DNA of 41,819 nt from Chloroflexota bacterium. GTDB taxonomy: Bacteria > Chloroflexota > Anaerolineae > Anaerolineales > Anaerolineaceae. Below are positions 1-8,671 of the stretch, piece after piece (position 1 is the first letter of the stretch; every line of letters starts with the position of its first letter). The stretch lies in contig JAJXZS010000032.1 in assembly GCA_021779955.1 (NCBI GenBank), positions 1 through 41,819 of the forward strand, read 5' to 3'. The notes beneath the pieces are model-generated. The model saw only the letters and a program-made list of their open reading frames with translations, was not told where the DNA came from and did not search any database. A program made the position numbers and the translations under genes.

Positions 1-3000
1 TCGCCTGCTGCAAGGTCTCGAGAGCTTTGTGGAAATCGCGCCGTTTCTGATAGACCTTTGCCAGTTCCAGGTAGCCGTTGACTGCCGAAGCATCGAGGGC
101 GATCTCTTCGCTAAAGTGATAAACAGCCTGGTCGAGATTGCCATCTTCGATCTTGAGTTTTCCCAGGAATTCGTGCAGGTCCGGTTGAGCGCTTTCAAGC
201 CGAAGCGAATGGCGGGCGGTCTCTTCAGCGGCCACTTTTTCACCGCAGTCTAGTTGAGATTCAGCCAGCAGCTTAAGGAGTTCGGTATTCTGGGGATATC
301 TCTTGACCAACCCCTCGAAGATTGCCTTCGAATTCGAAGAACCTTTGATCTCACGCACAAGATGGGCATGCTTGAGCATCAGGTCGAGCGTGGCATTTTC
401 GCTCGATGCAGCTTTCTCCAATGCAGCCAGCGCTTGCGCCTTGTCGCCCTTCTTCAGGAGAACCTTGGCCAGGAAGGTGATCGCTTCGGCGCTGGTTTCG
501 TTCTTCGAAATGGCAATTCGGGCTTGCTCGAGCGCTTTCGCAATCTCGCCCTTTTCGAGTTCGATTTCACCGGTCAGCAGAATCGGTTTGACCGAGAATG
601 GATTGGAAATGCTTGCTCGTTCGGCGGTTTTAATTGCCTTGTCCAGATTGCCCGAGCGGTAATAGACGTCTGCCAGGGCTTCGAGGATATCGGATCGATT
701 CATGTCTTTTGAGGAAGCCTGCTCGAGCATCCGGATGGACTCTGCAAATTGGTTGAGTGAAGCGTATGCGCTGCCGATCTGGAACTCGATCTCTGCGTTA
801 TCGTTCTCTAGAGATGCCGAGTTCTGCAAGTGCTCCACCGCCTTCTTCGGATCTCCGGCTGATTGCCAGAGTCTGGCGGCGCGGATATGCCAGCCGGCTT
901 CATCGGGCCAGTAGGAGAGCGCATTTTCCATACTCTGGATCGCGTTTTCCTTCTCGCCAAGCTTCTCTTCCAGAATAGACCTGGCCGCCCAGATTTCGGG
1001 TTGACCTTCAGCAAACAGGAGCGAACGCTGTAGGGAGAGCAAGGCGGTATTGTCATCGGTTGCTGCCTGGCATTTGGCAAGCTCGGCAAGCACCGCAGGA
1101 TGGTTTTCGAATTTATGGGCCACCTGGACGGCAGTTTGGTCGTCGTCAAGGGCGTGTAAGGCGCTCATCATGGCGACAATATCGTCTGGCTTGGGCGAAA
1201 TCAGGGCAAGCGCTCGTAAGTTTTCCTGACTGGGTTGAAGAGCAAGCTGGCCGCGGATCAACCAGCGGGCAATGGATTTGGATGAAGGAGTCTCCATGGA
1301 TGAATGGATTTCAGCAAATTCCTTCTCGATGGAATCAAGACGGCTGGCAGAGACGGCATGCGCTTTAATCTCAAGGCACTGCTGCGCGTGCGCCGCTTCG
1401 ATTGCGCTGACCAGGGTCTGCAGGTGAAGCGCCGCGACCTCCAAATTGGCAGGATTGGACTGTTTCAGGGCAGAAGCCAGGTCGAGTGCGGCGTCCCAAT
1501 GATTGAGTGCAATATTGGCGTGGACATGGCTCGAACAACGGACAATGTCTTCCGCTTTGACGCACACTGCAGACTGCATTGCCGTAGAGGCGAGCTCGCC
1601 TTCGTTGACTTGAGCCTCGATCAATTCGCCTCGAGCCACGGCTGCCTGGATCCGTAGCGCACTGATCCACGCGCCATCGCCTCCATTTTCGGCTGCGCGT
1701 TCGATCAGACCCATGCCGCGGTCGGTATTCCCCGAATCGAGGTTCTCCTGCGCCATAGCGCATAAGACCATGACCGGAGCAGTTTCCAGATGATCGATCT
1801 TGTGCGGAACCATATCCGCGCCAATGGCACAGTGTGCCTGATCCAAATAGAATGAGGCATTAGCATTATCAGATTCGGCAGAATGCCATTTTTTACAAAT
1901 CTCGACCGTCTTTTTGAAGTTTGCTTTGGCGAAATGGACCCTCGCGCCTAAGTATTCAGCAGGATGCTTCTGTTGGAGCATTATCTGCCATGCGGCTGGC
2001 AGGAAACTGTTCACCGCTATGCCTTCAGGTTTTGAAGTTTCCGGGCTGCTCTCCAGCAGTATTGCGGCCGCATCGAAATCCGATTCCTGGTAACGAGCCT
2101 CGGCTGCAATCAGCGCGATTGCGGGTTCGGCAACCAGTGCAGACAGGATCTCGTTGGAGCGAATGGCATTTCCGGTCTGAGCCAGGATACCGGCGTAATC
2201 GAGCTTTGCCTGTATCGAACCCGAAAAGTCCTGGGCGCGTTTCTCGAGCAAGATTGCTGCAGATTTTGTATCGCCGTTCGACCAATAGATCTCGGCAGCC
2301 TTCACCAGGTCAGCCTCGGCCGGACGTGTTTGCAATAGAGCTTCGGGGGTGCCGAGAGTTGTGCTCAACTCAGAAGCACGGCCCGATTTCGTGAGCAGCT
2401 CGGCAAGAGCAATACGGTACTTGATCTCAGCAGGCTTGGTTGCGATTGCCTTCTGCAATTCCTTTTCGGCATCTGCCGGACGGTTCAACCCGCTCAAGAA
2501 GTTGACAAACCAGAGAACGTTCTCGACAACGTTTGGCGCGATCACCAAGACCTGATTTGCAGCTTCGACCGCAGCCAGGGTGTTCCCCGAGGCCTTGTGC
2601 ACGTCGGCCAGAATCTTGTGAAGCCCGGCAAGACCGGGCTGTTGGCTGATGGCATCCTGAATGGAAGCAAGAGCCATATCGAACTTGCCAAGGATTGTCG
2701 CAGCGCGGGCAAGGCCTGCTTGCAGGCGCCAGTACCATTCGTCATCAGGTGAAACCTGTTTGGATTCAACTGTCGAAAGAATACGGAAAGCTTCAGTTGC
2801 ATTACCTTCGCTTAATAAGAGTTCCCCTGAAACCGCGGCAGCCAGCGCATCGGATTCGACGCGAGCCGATTGTTCGAGGGCTTTCTTGGCCTTGTCAACA
2901 TGGTCGGCAGTTCGAACTTCGTTTGAATCTACAGACCGGTAATCCTCGCCGGCAAGCGAATCGGCGTAAGCAACCAGCCATTCGGCATCGGGTTTGGCGA

Positions 3001-5119
3001 TTTCAACAGCCTTGGACAGCACATTTTGCGCTTCTCCGCGCATGCCGGTTTTGAGGAACCGTTCGCCGACGAGGTAGTTTACCTCGGCTGATTCGGGGAA
3101 TAAGCGGGCTAGTTCATCGATCTTCTCATCCGCACCCTCATGATTGACGGATTTCATTGTCTTGACGGTCAGAATCTGGCCGGGCAGATAATCTGGGAAT
3201 TGCGTAATCAACTCGTTCAGCATGGTCAGGGCTTCGGAAGGTGAACCTTGATCGATAAGACGCTTCGCCAGAGCGAAGAGAATTTCTTTCGATTCGGGAA
3301 AGACCGATTTGGCTGCGCGCAATGTATCGGCGGAGCGTTCGGGTTCGCCATTCCTGGCGTAAAGGTCAGCAAGGGCCAGCCAGGGCTCGGCCTCGTCTAC
3401 TTCGGTTTCAATGGCTTTTGCCAGGTACTCAATCGCCTGGGGAATGTCGCCCAGCTTTCTGTATGATTTGCCCAGAACGACCAGGGCTTTACCGTACTTG
3501 GTAGACGTTTCCGGAATGGCAGAAGCTGCCTGGATGGCGGCATGCACATTGCCGACCTTGTTGGCGGTACGGGCCAGGTGGAGCAGGTCGTCCTCCGTGG
3601 CATCCTGGGCGTTTGGCGTAAAAGCCGACCAGGCACGCAGGGCGGCTTCATCATCGCCAAGGGCTTCGAGGCTCAATGCCTTGGCGCGTTTGATCTGGGT
3701 CGAAGCGGGGTCAAGGACTTCGAGATTACGGTAAAGATCGAGTGCCTCGGAATAATCGCCTGCCTGCAAGAACAAGGGTGCGCTCTTTTCGATCACGGCG
3801 AAATTGGAGGGGTTTTCTGCCAGTATCTTGCGGGCGATCACGGTAGCTTCATCATTCAACCCAAAATGAACCAGTGTGTCGAAAAGCCTGGTCAGATTGA
3901 AATTGTGAGCGAAGCGGGGCTGACGTGCTTTGGAAATCGCATCAGGCTGTGCGATCAGTGCAGAGAAAGCGTTGGCAGCAGCTTCTCTTGCCAGGGGCAG
4001 GTTGCCGGCGGCTTCGATGGACTTGGCCTGGACAAAGCCGGCCACCGGAGCTTCGGGCTGCGTAGTTTTGATACCAAGGTCAGCCGGGGCTTTAGGTTCG
4101 AGCGCCATCATCAACTCGGATGCCACATCGCTATTCGCCGGCTCTTCCTCCATGATGCGGGAAGCCAGGGCGTTGGTCTCTTCCTTGCGATCGAGACGCG
4201 AAAGAAGCGCCAGCTTCTGCAGGTTCAATCCGGTTTTAATGGCGCCAAGTGTCTTTTCTGCAGCCTCTACAAACTCGAGGGCGGCCGCGTCCTTGTGGGC
4301 AAGTTGGGCGACAGTGCCCAGGTTCTGATAGCGCGTCACCTGATTCAACGCATCAGCCGGCTTTGACCAAACTTCGCCAGGGCTTGCGGGTGAGACAGGT
4401 GCAACTTTGCTTGATTCGAGCAGAACAGAAGCAGCATCGGCTGTGAATTGTTCGCCTGCCTGGTTTTGCAGCAAGTTCAATAGGACGATCTGGCGCGGCT
4501 CAGATTGTGTCGAAAGTGCGTTTGCGATCTGCCGGACCTTTGCATTTGGTTCAACAGGTTGAGTCAATACGCAGTGAACGAAAATTGTTAAGAATGCCAG
4601 CGGTGCATCCGCTTGGGTGAGAACGTCAAGCAATTCATCCCGGTGTGGGTCGAGGTGCGATGCAATGGCGAGCGGAGTATTCCACCACGCGGCAAGGTCG
4701 GCATCGTTGCGCCCATTGCGGTTGCGCAAGGCATCGGCCAAAACCACTTTCCAGTGTGTCGCGATTTTGCGCTTCTCGATCAATGCCAGCGCCACATCTA
4801 CAGCTTGTGTGAGGAATTCTGCTGGAGCGCCGGCTTGCTTGAATGCCTCGAAATCGGTCATGAGGCGCTCGAGGGTCTGAGTATCGAGCGGGACCTCAGA
4901 AATGGCTGCCATGTTGGGATAAACGGCTGCTATGGCGAAATCACCTGGCGTAAAATGATTCTGGAGATACTCTTTGGCGGCGACCAGGTTCTCCACGTGT
5001 TCAGGAGTCTGCAACCCCGTAATAATCAAAGAATCCTGCCTCAGAGCAGGCAGTACGAGGGGTTTTTGTTCAGAATTCAGCAAATCGCTTAAGAAATCGT
5101 AGAAATTTATGGTGGACAT
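1..5119 (-). CDS. Giant tetratricopeptide-repeat protein (3' end outside window)
   Basis: The reading frame is open from an ATG at 5119 to the left edge, giving at least 1706 codons with no stop seen. A clear AGGAG lies just upstream of the ATG (5120-5128). After roughly 170 residues without obvious repeats, the rest is back-to-back TPR-like helical pairs with the usual small/large residue pattern, for example LAKVYQKRRDFHKALETL near the left edge and LADVYYRSGNLDKAIKTA near 660. I see no signal peptide or membrane segment, so it is probably cytoplasmic and acts as a protein-binding scaffold. It follows the small membrane protein gene by 49 bp and probably shares its transcript, which may start at the sigma-54-type promoter at 5530-5544. 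The full length and C-terminal domain are unknown, and no enzymatic domain is visible in the part present. Confidence 0.88.
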   Translation of the reverse strand, partial: MSTINFYDFLSDLLNSEQKPLVLPALRQDSLIITGLQTPEHVENLVAAKEYLQNHFTPGDFAIAAVYPNMAAISEVPLDTQTLERLMTDFEAFKQAGAPAEFLTQAVDVALALIEKRKIATHWKVVLADALRNRNGRNDADLAAWWNTPLAIASHLDPHRDELLDVLTQADAPLAFLTIFVHCVLTQPVEPNAKVRQIANALSTQSEPRQIVLLNLLQNQAGEQFTADAASVLLESSKVAPVSPASPGEVWSKPADALNQVTRYQNLGTVAQLAHKDAAALEFVEAAEKTLGAIKTGLNLQKLALLSRLDRKEETNALASRIMEEEPANSDVASELMMALEPKAPADLGIKTTQPEAPVAGFVQAKSIEAAGNLPLAREAAANAFSALIAQPDAISKARQPRFAHNFNLTRLFDTLVHFGLNDEATVIARKILAENPSNFAVIEKSAPLFLQAGDYSEALDLYRNLEVLDPASTQIKRAKALSLEALGDDEAALRAWSAFTPNAQDATEDDLLHLARTANKVGNVHAAIQAASAIPETSTKYGKALVVLGKSYRKLGDIPQAIEYLAKAIETEVDEAEPWLALADLYARNGEPERSADTLRAAKSVFPESKEILFALAKRLIDQGSPSEALTMLNELITQFPDYLPGQILTVKTMKSVNHEGADEKIDELARLFPESAEVNYLVGERFLKTGMRGEAQNVLSKAVEIAKPDAEWLVAYADSLAGEDYRSVDSNEVRTADHVDKAKKALEQSARVESDALAAAVSGELLLSEGNATEAFRILSTVESKQVSPDDEWYWRLQAGLARAATILGKFDMALASIQDAISQQPGLAGLHKILADVHKASGNTLAAVEAANQVLVIAPNVVENVLWFVNFLSGLNRPADAEKELQKAIATKPAEIKYRIALAELLTKSGRASELSTTLGTPEALLQTRPAEADLVKAAEIYWSNGDTKSAAILLEKRAQDFSGSIQAKLDYAGILAQTGNAIRSNEILSALVAEPAIALIAAEARYQESDFDAAAILLESSPETSKPEGIAVNSFLPAAWQIMLQQKHPAEYLGARVHFAKANFKKTVEICKKWHSAESDNANASFYLDQAHCAIGADMVPHKIDHLETAPVMVLCAMAQENLDSGNTDRGMGLIERAAENGGDGAWISALRIQAAVARGELIEAQVNEGELASTAMQSAVCVKAEDIVRCSSHVHANIALNHWDAALDLASALKQSNPANLEVAALHLQTLVSAIEAAHAQQCLEIKAHAVSASRLDSIEKEFAEIHSSMETPSSKSIARWLIRGQLALQPSQENLRALALISPKPDDIVAMMSALHALDDDQTAVQVAHKFENHPAVLAELAKCQAATDDNTALLSLQRSLLFAEGQPEIWAARSILEEKLGEKENAIQSMENALSYWPDEAGWHIRAARLWQSAGDPKKAVEHLQNSASLENDNAEIEFQIGSAYASLNQFAESIRMLEQASSKDMNRSDILEALADVYYRSGNLDKAIKTAERASISNPFSVKPILLTGEIELEKGEIAKALEQARIAISKNETSAEAITFLAKVLLKKGDKAQALAALEKAASSENATLDLMLKHAHLVREIKGSSNSKAIFEGLVKRYPQNTELLKLLAESQLDCGEKVAAEETARHSLRLESAQPDLHEFLGKLKIEDGNLDQAVYHFSEEIALDASAVNGYLELAKVYQKRRDFHKALETLQQA

Positions 5120-5168
5120 GAGACTCCTTTACTGATCCGAGCGGGAGAACCCTGGAATGGATGCGGGA

Positions 5169-5492
5169 TTATTTGATCTGCATGACGAGAGCGTAAGCCC
5201 CGCCCATTAATGCAACGCCAAGCAGCACCAGGAATATTCCAACTCCCGCGGCAGTCTTGACCAGTTCGTTCAAGGTTTCGATCAGTGTGCGGGCGTTGCC
5301 GACGAGTCCGGTGATGTCATCGGTGATGCCTTTCTGGGCAAGTTTCGCGGTCTGATTGGCGATGGTTCGAATGTCATTACCCATCATCTTGCTGACCAGG
5401 ATGTAGACGCCTACTCCCAACACAAGCACGCCCACGATCACGATTGCAGAAGCCATACTCAGCAAAAAGTCATTTACGGTCATCGAAAACAT
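5169..5492 (-). CDS. Small two-helix membrane protein of unknown function
   Basis: This is a 107-residue protein with two strongly hydrophobic segments, near residues 14-33 and 82-102, separated by a polar, probably helical stretch of about 45 residues. I do not recognise the family. The ATG at 5492 is chosen because GGAGGG (5497-5502) sits four bases upstream; a TTG at 5504 would place that site inside the gene. The gene lies between the sigma-54-type regulator and the giant TPR gene, 49 bp from the latter. It is the first gene downstream of a sigma-54-like promoter, and its ribosome-binding site lies in one arm of a strong hairpin. It could be a membrane partner or anchor for the TPR protein, but that is inference from position only. 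Confidence 0.8.
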   Translation of the reverse strand: MFSMTVNDFLLSMASAIVIVGVLVLGVGVYILVSKMMGNDIRTIANQTAKLAQKGITDDITGLVGNARTLIETLNELVKTAAGVGIFLVLLGVALMGGAYALVMQIK

Positions 5493-5493
5493 A

Positions 5494-5526
5494 AAACCCT
5501 CCAAAGATTGATCTCTTGGAGGGTTT
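5494..5526 (-). terminator. Hairpin over the ribosome-binding site of the small membrane gene
   Basis: Arms AAACCCTCCAA (5494-5504) and TTGGAGGGTTT (5516-5526) are perfect 11-base complements, with three further inner pairs (AGA/TCT). On the minus strand the hairpin is followed by TTTT, so it resembles a weak intrinsic terminator for the rpoN-kinase-regulator transcript. Its second arm contains the GGAGGG ribosome-binding site of the next gene. Confidence 0.65.
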
Positions 5527-5529
5527 GAT

Positions 5530-5544
5530 GCAAGAATTATGCCA
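5530..5544 (-). promoter_or_regulatory. Sigma-54 (-24/-12) promoter candidate
   Basis: The minus strand reads TGGCATAATTCTTGC, matching the sigma-54 consensus TGGCACG-N4-TTGC with the required GG-N10-GC spacing. The only differences are T for C and A for G at positions 6 and 7. Predicted +1 is near 5518, about 25 bases before the ATG of the small membrane gene. It starts six bases past the stop codon of the sigma-54 activator gene. In a visual scan of the other main intergenic regions I found no comparable match. Confidence 0.72.
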
Positions 5545-5549
5545 AAACT

Positions 5550-6725
5550 TTATGCCATCTGGATGCTCACGTCCCGCGGCAGATCGGGAAGGTCGATGCG
5601 CTCGCCATCACAGAAAATGATGGCTCGTTCGATCGCATTGGACAGTTCGCGAATGTTGCCAGGCCAGTCGTACTGCTGCAGTGCCTGCATCGCCAGTGGC
5701 GTGACCCCGGTGACGTTCATGCCTTTTCGGGCATTCGTTGTGCGGATAAAGAAGCCGACGAGCTCCGGAATATCCTCTTTGCGTTCGCGTAAAGGTGCCA
5801 GGTTTAGATCGACAATGTTGAGACGGTAAAAGAGGTCTTCGCGAAATTGATTTTCCCGAATCATCTTAGGAAGATCGCGATTCGATGCGGCCAGGATCTG
5901 CACATCGACCTTGATCAAGTTCGTCCCGCCGACGCGGCGGAAGGATTGCGATTCGATGGCGCGCAGCAGCTTCGCCTGGATATCCAGGGACATAGAAGAG
6001 ATTTCATCGAGGAAGAGGATGCCGCCGTCTGCCACCTCCATCAACCCGGGTTTGCGCCTCTCTGCGCTTGTGAATGCTCCGGCTTCATACCCGAACAGTT
6101 CTGATTCGAGCATGGTATTCTGGATGGCTGCGCAGTTGATGGCGATGAATGGTTTGTTCGCTCGTGGCCCGTTTGCATGGATGTATTGGGCGAGAATATC
6201 CTTGCCTGTGCCCGTCTCGCCGGTGATCAGCACCGAAACCTGGGCATCGGCGGCCTTGAGCGCATGTGAAATGACCTCCTTCATGCGTGGAGATTCTCCG
6301 ATCACAAAGTCTACTTTCTGCGCTTGGGCTTCGCGGTAATGCTCCAGTTCGCGGCGCATTTTGACCACCTCTGAGGCGCGTTGAAGGGACAGGTCCAATT
6401 GGGCAAAGTCTACAGGCTTGGTCAGGAAATCGTGGGCGCCGTTCTTCATCGCATCCACCGCAGTCTCGATGTCGCCAAAACCGGTGATGACGATGATGGG
6501 CGGCCGGCTGGGCATGTTGGAAGTTTCGTAGAGCAAGTTCGGCCCATACCCATCGGGGAGTTGGATGTCCAGGAGAACGATATCTGCATCCCCTTTGAGG
6601 AGATGTTCGCGGGCATCTCCAAGCGTGCCTACGCCGATCACATCGTACGACTTGGTGGCCAGGAGTTCGCCCAAATTCTGGCGGGCATTCTCTTCGTCAT
6701 CAACAATCAATACTGTAAGACTCAT
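5550..6725 (-). CDS. NtrC-family sigma-54 activator, receiver + AAA+, no DNA-binding domain
   Basis: This 391-residue response regulator activates sigma-54 RNA polymerase by ATP hydrolysis. The receiver domain (about 3-115) has acidic residues D9/D10, phosphoacceptor D53 and K103. The AAA+ domain (about 140-375) has Walker A GETGTGKD (169-176), Walker B LFLDE (237-241), the REDLFYRL stretch with probable arginine fingers (295-302) and GNIREL (356-361). The sigma-54-contacting loop reads GAFTSA (216-221) rather than the usual GAFTGA. The protein ends about 15 residues past the AAA+ domain, so the Fis-type helix-turn-helix of full-length NtrC (about 470 residues) is absent, as in FlgR-type activators. 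The start overlaps the kinase stop by four bases (ATGA). The upstream kinase is the likely phosphodonor and the adjacent rpoN product the likely partner. Confidence 0.93.
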   Translation of the reverse strand: MSLTVLIVDDEENARQNLGELLATKSYDVIGVGTLGDAREHLLKGDADIVLLDIQLPDGYGPNLLYETSNMPSRPPIIVITGFGDIETAVDAMKNGAHDFLTKPVDFAQLDLSLQRASEVVKMRRELEHYREAQAQKVDFVIGESPRMKEVISHALKAADAQVSVLITGETGTGKDILAQYIHANGPRANKPFIAINCAAIQNTMLESELFGYEAGAFTSAERRKPGLMEVADGGILFLDEISSMSLDIQAKLLRAIESQSFRRVGGTNLIKVDVQILAASNRDLPKMIRENQFREDLFYRLNIVDLNLAPLRERKEDIPELVGFFIRTTNARKGMNVTGVTPLAMQALQQYDWPGNIRELSNAIERAIIFCDGERIDLPDLPRDVSIQMA

Positions 6726-8671
6726 GAATTACTCTCCAATGCTGCGGGAATCCTGACGGTAAACACCGTGCCTCCAGGGAATGAATTGACAGTGATGCTT
6801 CCCTTGTGAGCGGTGACGATCTGTTTTGTAATGGCAAGCCCGAGACCGGTGCCTTGCTTTCTCGTGGTAACAAATGGCTCGAAGATGTGCTCGCGCAAAT
6901 CTTCCGGAATCCCCGGCCCGTTGTCAGAAACGGTGATCTCCACTTGAGGGTGACCTGAGATTTCGTGGTTCATCACGGCGCGTATTGCCAAAGTATCGCC
7001 TGAAGCGGTCATGGCGTCAAGCGCGTTGGAGATTAAATTGGTGAACACCTGGTCGAGTGAGCGCGAATCGCCGCGCATCTTTTCGATGGGATCGTCGACA
7101 TGCAGCACAGGCGTAACGTTGACCTTTGCGAACTTGGGACGCCAGCGCTCGATGATCCGCTGCAGGAAGAGAGCAACATCGATATCTTCGATGCGGGGTT
7201 CGATGGGGCGTGAGAACGCGAGGAAGGATTCCATCAAATGGTTCAGGCGGGTGCAATCGTTTTGTACCCGGCCAATGACTTCCTGATTCGGATCGTCCGG
7301 GCTGAGTTTGGCGCCCAGGAGCTGGATGCCCGTGTGGATGCTATTGATCGGGTTGCGCACGTCGTGGGCGAAGGCAGCCGTATAGTCGCCAAGCACCGCG
7401 CGATGCTCGAGTTGCTGAGTCAATGCCTTCGACTGTTCCTGCTCGCTCAAGTCTGTCAATATTACTTCGATGCCTACAACTAGTTCATTTTCCAAAACCG
7501 GGATCACCTGGATCTGCACCGGGAACGATTGCCCATTACGCCTGTTGAGCGAAACCATGCCGATATTGTGCGTGCGATTCCCCTTCTGGGCGTCCTCGAG
7601 AGCAGGCAGGATTCGGTCGGTGCCGATCAGTATATTCTCATATGACTGGCCATTGACTTCCCAGCTTGCGTACCCGAGCATCCATTCGGCAGCAGGATTG
7701 ATCTCATCGATCTTGAGATCGCTGCTAAGGAAAATGACGCCTTCCTGAATGGCTTCGACTGTGGCTGCCCGCAGTCGATTGCCCGTCTGGGCATCTGTGA
7801 CTTCTTTTTGAAGATTGCCGACGAGCATGAAATGCTGGATCATGCCGGCTGCCATGGCGGCAGCCACCTCGAGCAATTCAGGGGAAACCTCGGAGGGCTG
7901 CACATCGATGCCCCCGGCAACCAGCAGCCCAAGCACCCCTTTCCCCTGCTTGAGGGGAGCCGTAATCAGGTAGTTGAAGTTGTTAAGCTTCGAGAAGCGG
8001 TGCACATCGGTAAGCACCCGGCTGGCGGGTTTCCACACATTTGGCTCGGCCAGACGGAAGATGTCGGAAGAAGGCAGCGAATCGGGAAAGATAATGTTCG
8101 ACTCGGAAGCAGCTGTCTTTTGAAGCTGCGGAAAGGCCGGGTCGGCCTGGTAGATAACCACGGCTTCGGTATTGAGCAGTTCGCGGGTGAGCGAGACGAA
8201 TTGGGCTAGGGCATCCGAAAGTCCGGTCAATTCGTACAACTGATTCACCGCCAGGAAGTATTTCATGAACGGATCGGAGAGCAGCGATCCCTGGCTGCCC
8301 AATGCAGGATTGGTGAGTAGACGGATGCGCAGCCACTTCGCGCCCTGGTCAAGATAATCGAATTTGGCAGTCACGCGAACGGCAGGTTGGTCACGCCGGT
8401 TGAGTAGTAGGTTTCGGATCTCTCCGCTATTGACCGCTTTGAGCGCTAATTGGGAAAACAATAAATCGGCGGGTTTTTCCCACATATCGCCGGTGGTAAA
8501 TGAACAGAGTTTGACAAGCCTGCTGTTGATAAAAAGGAGGGTTTCTGTCTCGCAGTCGACCAGCGCTGCCGGTTCTTCATCCAGGTTGATGAGCGTACAG
8601 GTTTCGTTGAAACCGGGGGTCTTGCTTCGCTTGAACAGGTTGGCAGCCAGGTTGACAGGAGAAGGTTTCAT
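6722..8671 (-). CDS. Cytosolic PAS-GAF-PAS sensor histidine kinase, NtrB/AtoS-like
   Basis: This 649-residue kinase has no membrane segment, so it should sense an intracellular signal. An N-terminal PAS-like region (about 28-120) is followed by a GAF-like region (about 140-285), a PAS domain (about 300-410), a HisKA domain and a HATPase domain. The phosphoacceptor is H436 in [16 protein letters not shown]-site boxes are N545/N549 (N box), DNGPGI (583-588) and GTGLGL (607-612). The H-box form and gene order match NtrB/AtoS-type kinases paired with sigma-54 activators. The ATG overlaps the rpoN stop by four bases and its own stop overlaps the regulator start in the same way, so all three should be translationally coupled. 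The signal it detects cannot be read from sequence. Confidence 0.93.
   Translation of the reverse strand: MKPSPVNLAANLFKRSKTPGFNETCTLINLDEEPAALVDCETETLLFINSRLVKLCSFTTGDMWEKPADLLFSQLALKAVNSGEIRNLLLNRRDQPAVRVTAKFDYLDQGAKWLRIRLLTNPALGSQGSLLSDPFMKYFLAVNQLYELTGLSDALAQFVSLTRELLNTEAVVIYQADPAFPQLQKTAASESNIIFPDSLPSSDIFRLAEPNVWKPASRVLTDVHRFSKLNNFNYLITAPLKQGKGVLGLLVAGGIDVQPSEVSPELLEVAAAMAAGMIQHFMLVGNLQKEVTDAQTGNRLRAATVEAIQEGVIFLSSDLKIDEINPAAEWMLGYASWEVNGQSYENILIGTDRILPALEDAQKGNRTHNIGMVSLNRRNGQSFPVQIQVIPVLENELVVGIEVILTDLSEQEQSKALTQQLEHRAVLGDYTAAFAHDVRNPINSIHTGIQLLGAKLSPDDPNQEVIGRVQNDCTRLNHLMESFLAFSRPIEPRIEDIDVALFLQRIIERWRPKFAKVNVTPVLHVDDPIEKMRGDSRSLDQVFTNLISNALDAMTASGDTLAIRAVMNHEISGHPQVEITVSDNGPGIPEDLREHIFEPFVTTRKQGTGLGLAITKQIVTAHKGSITVNSFPGGTVFTVRIPAALESNS

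Noticed and set aside
3542-4366. Plus-strand open frame of 274 codons inside the giant TPR gene region.
   Set aside because: The minus-strand frame reads as continuous TPR repeats. The plus frame has antisense-type composition and no family features.
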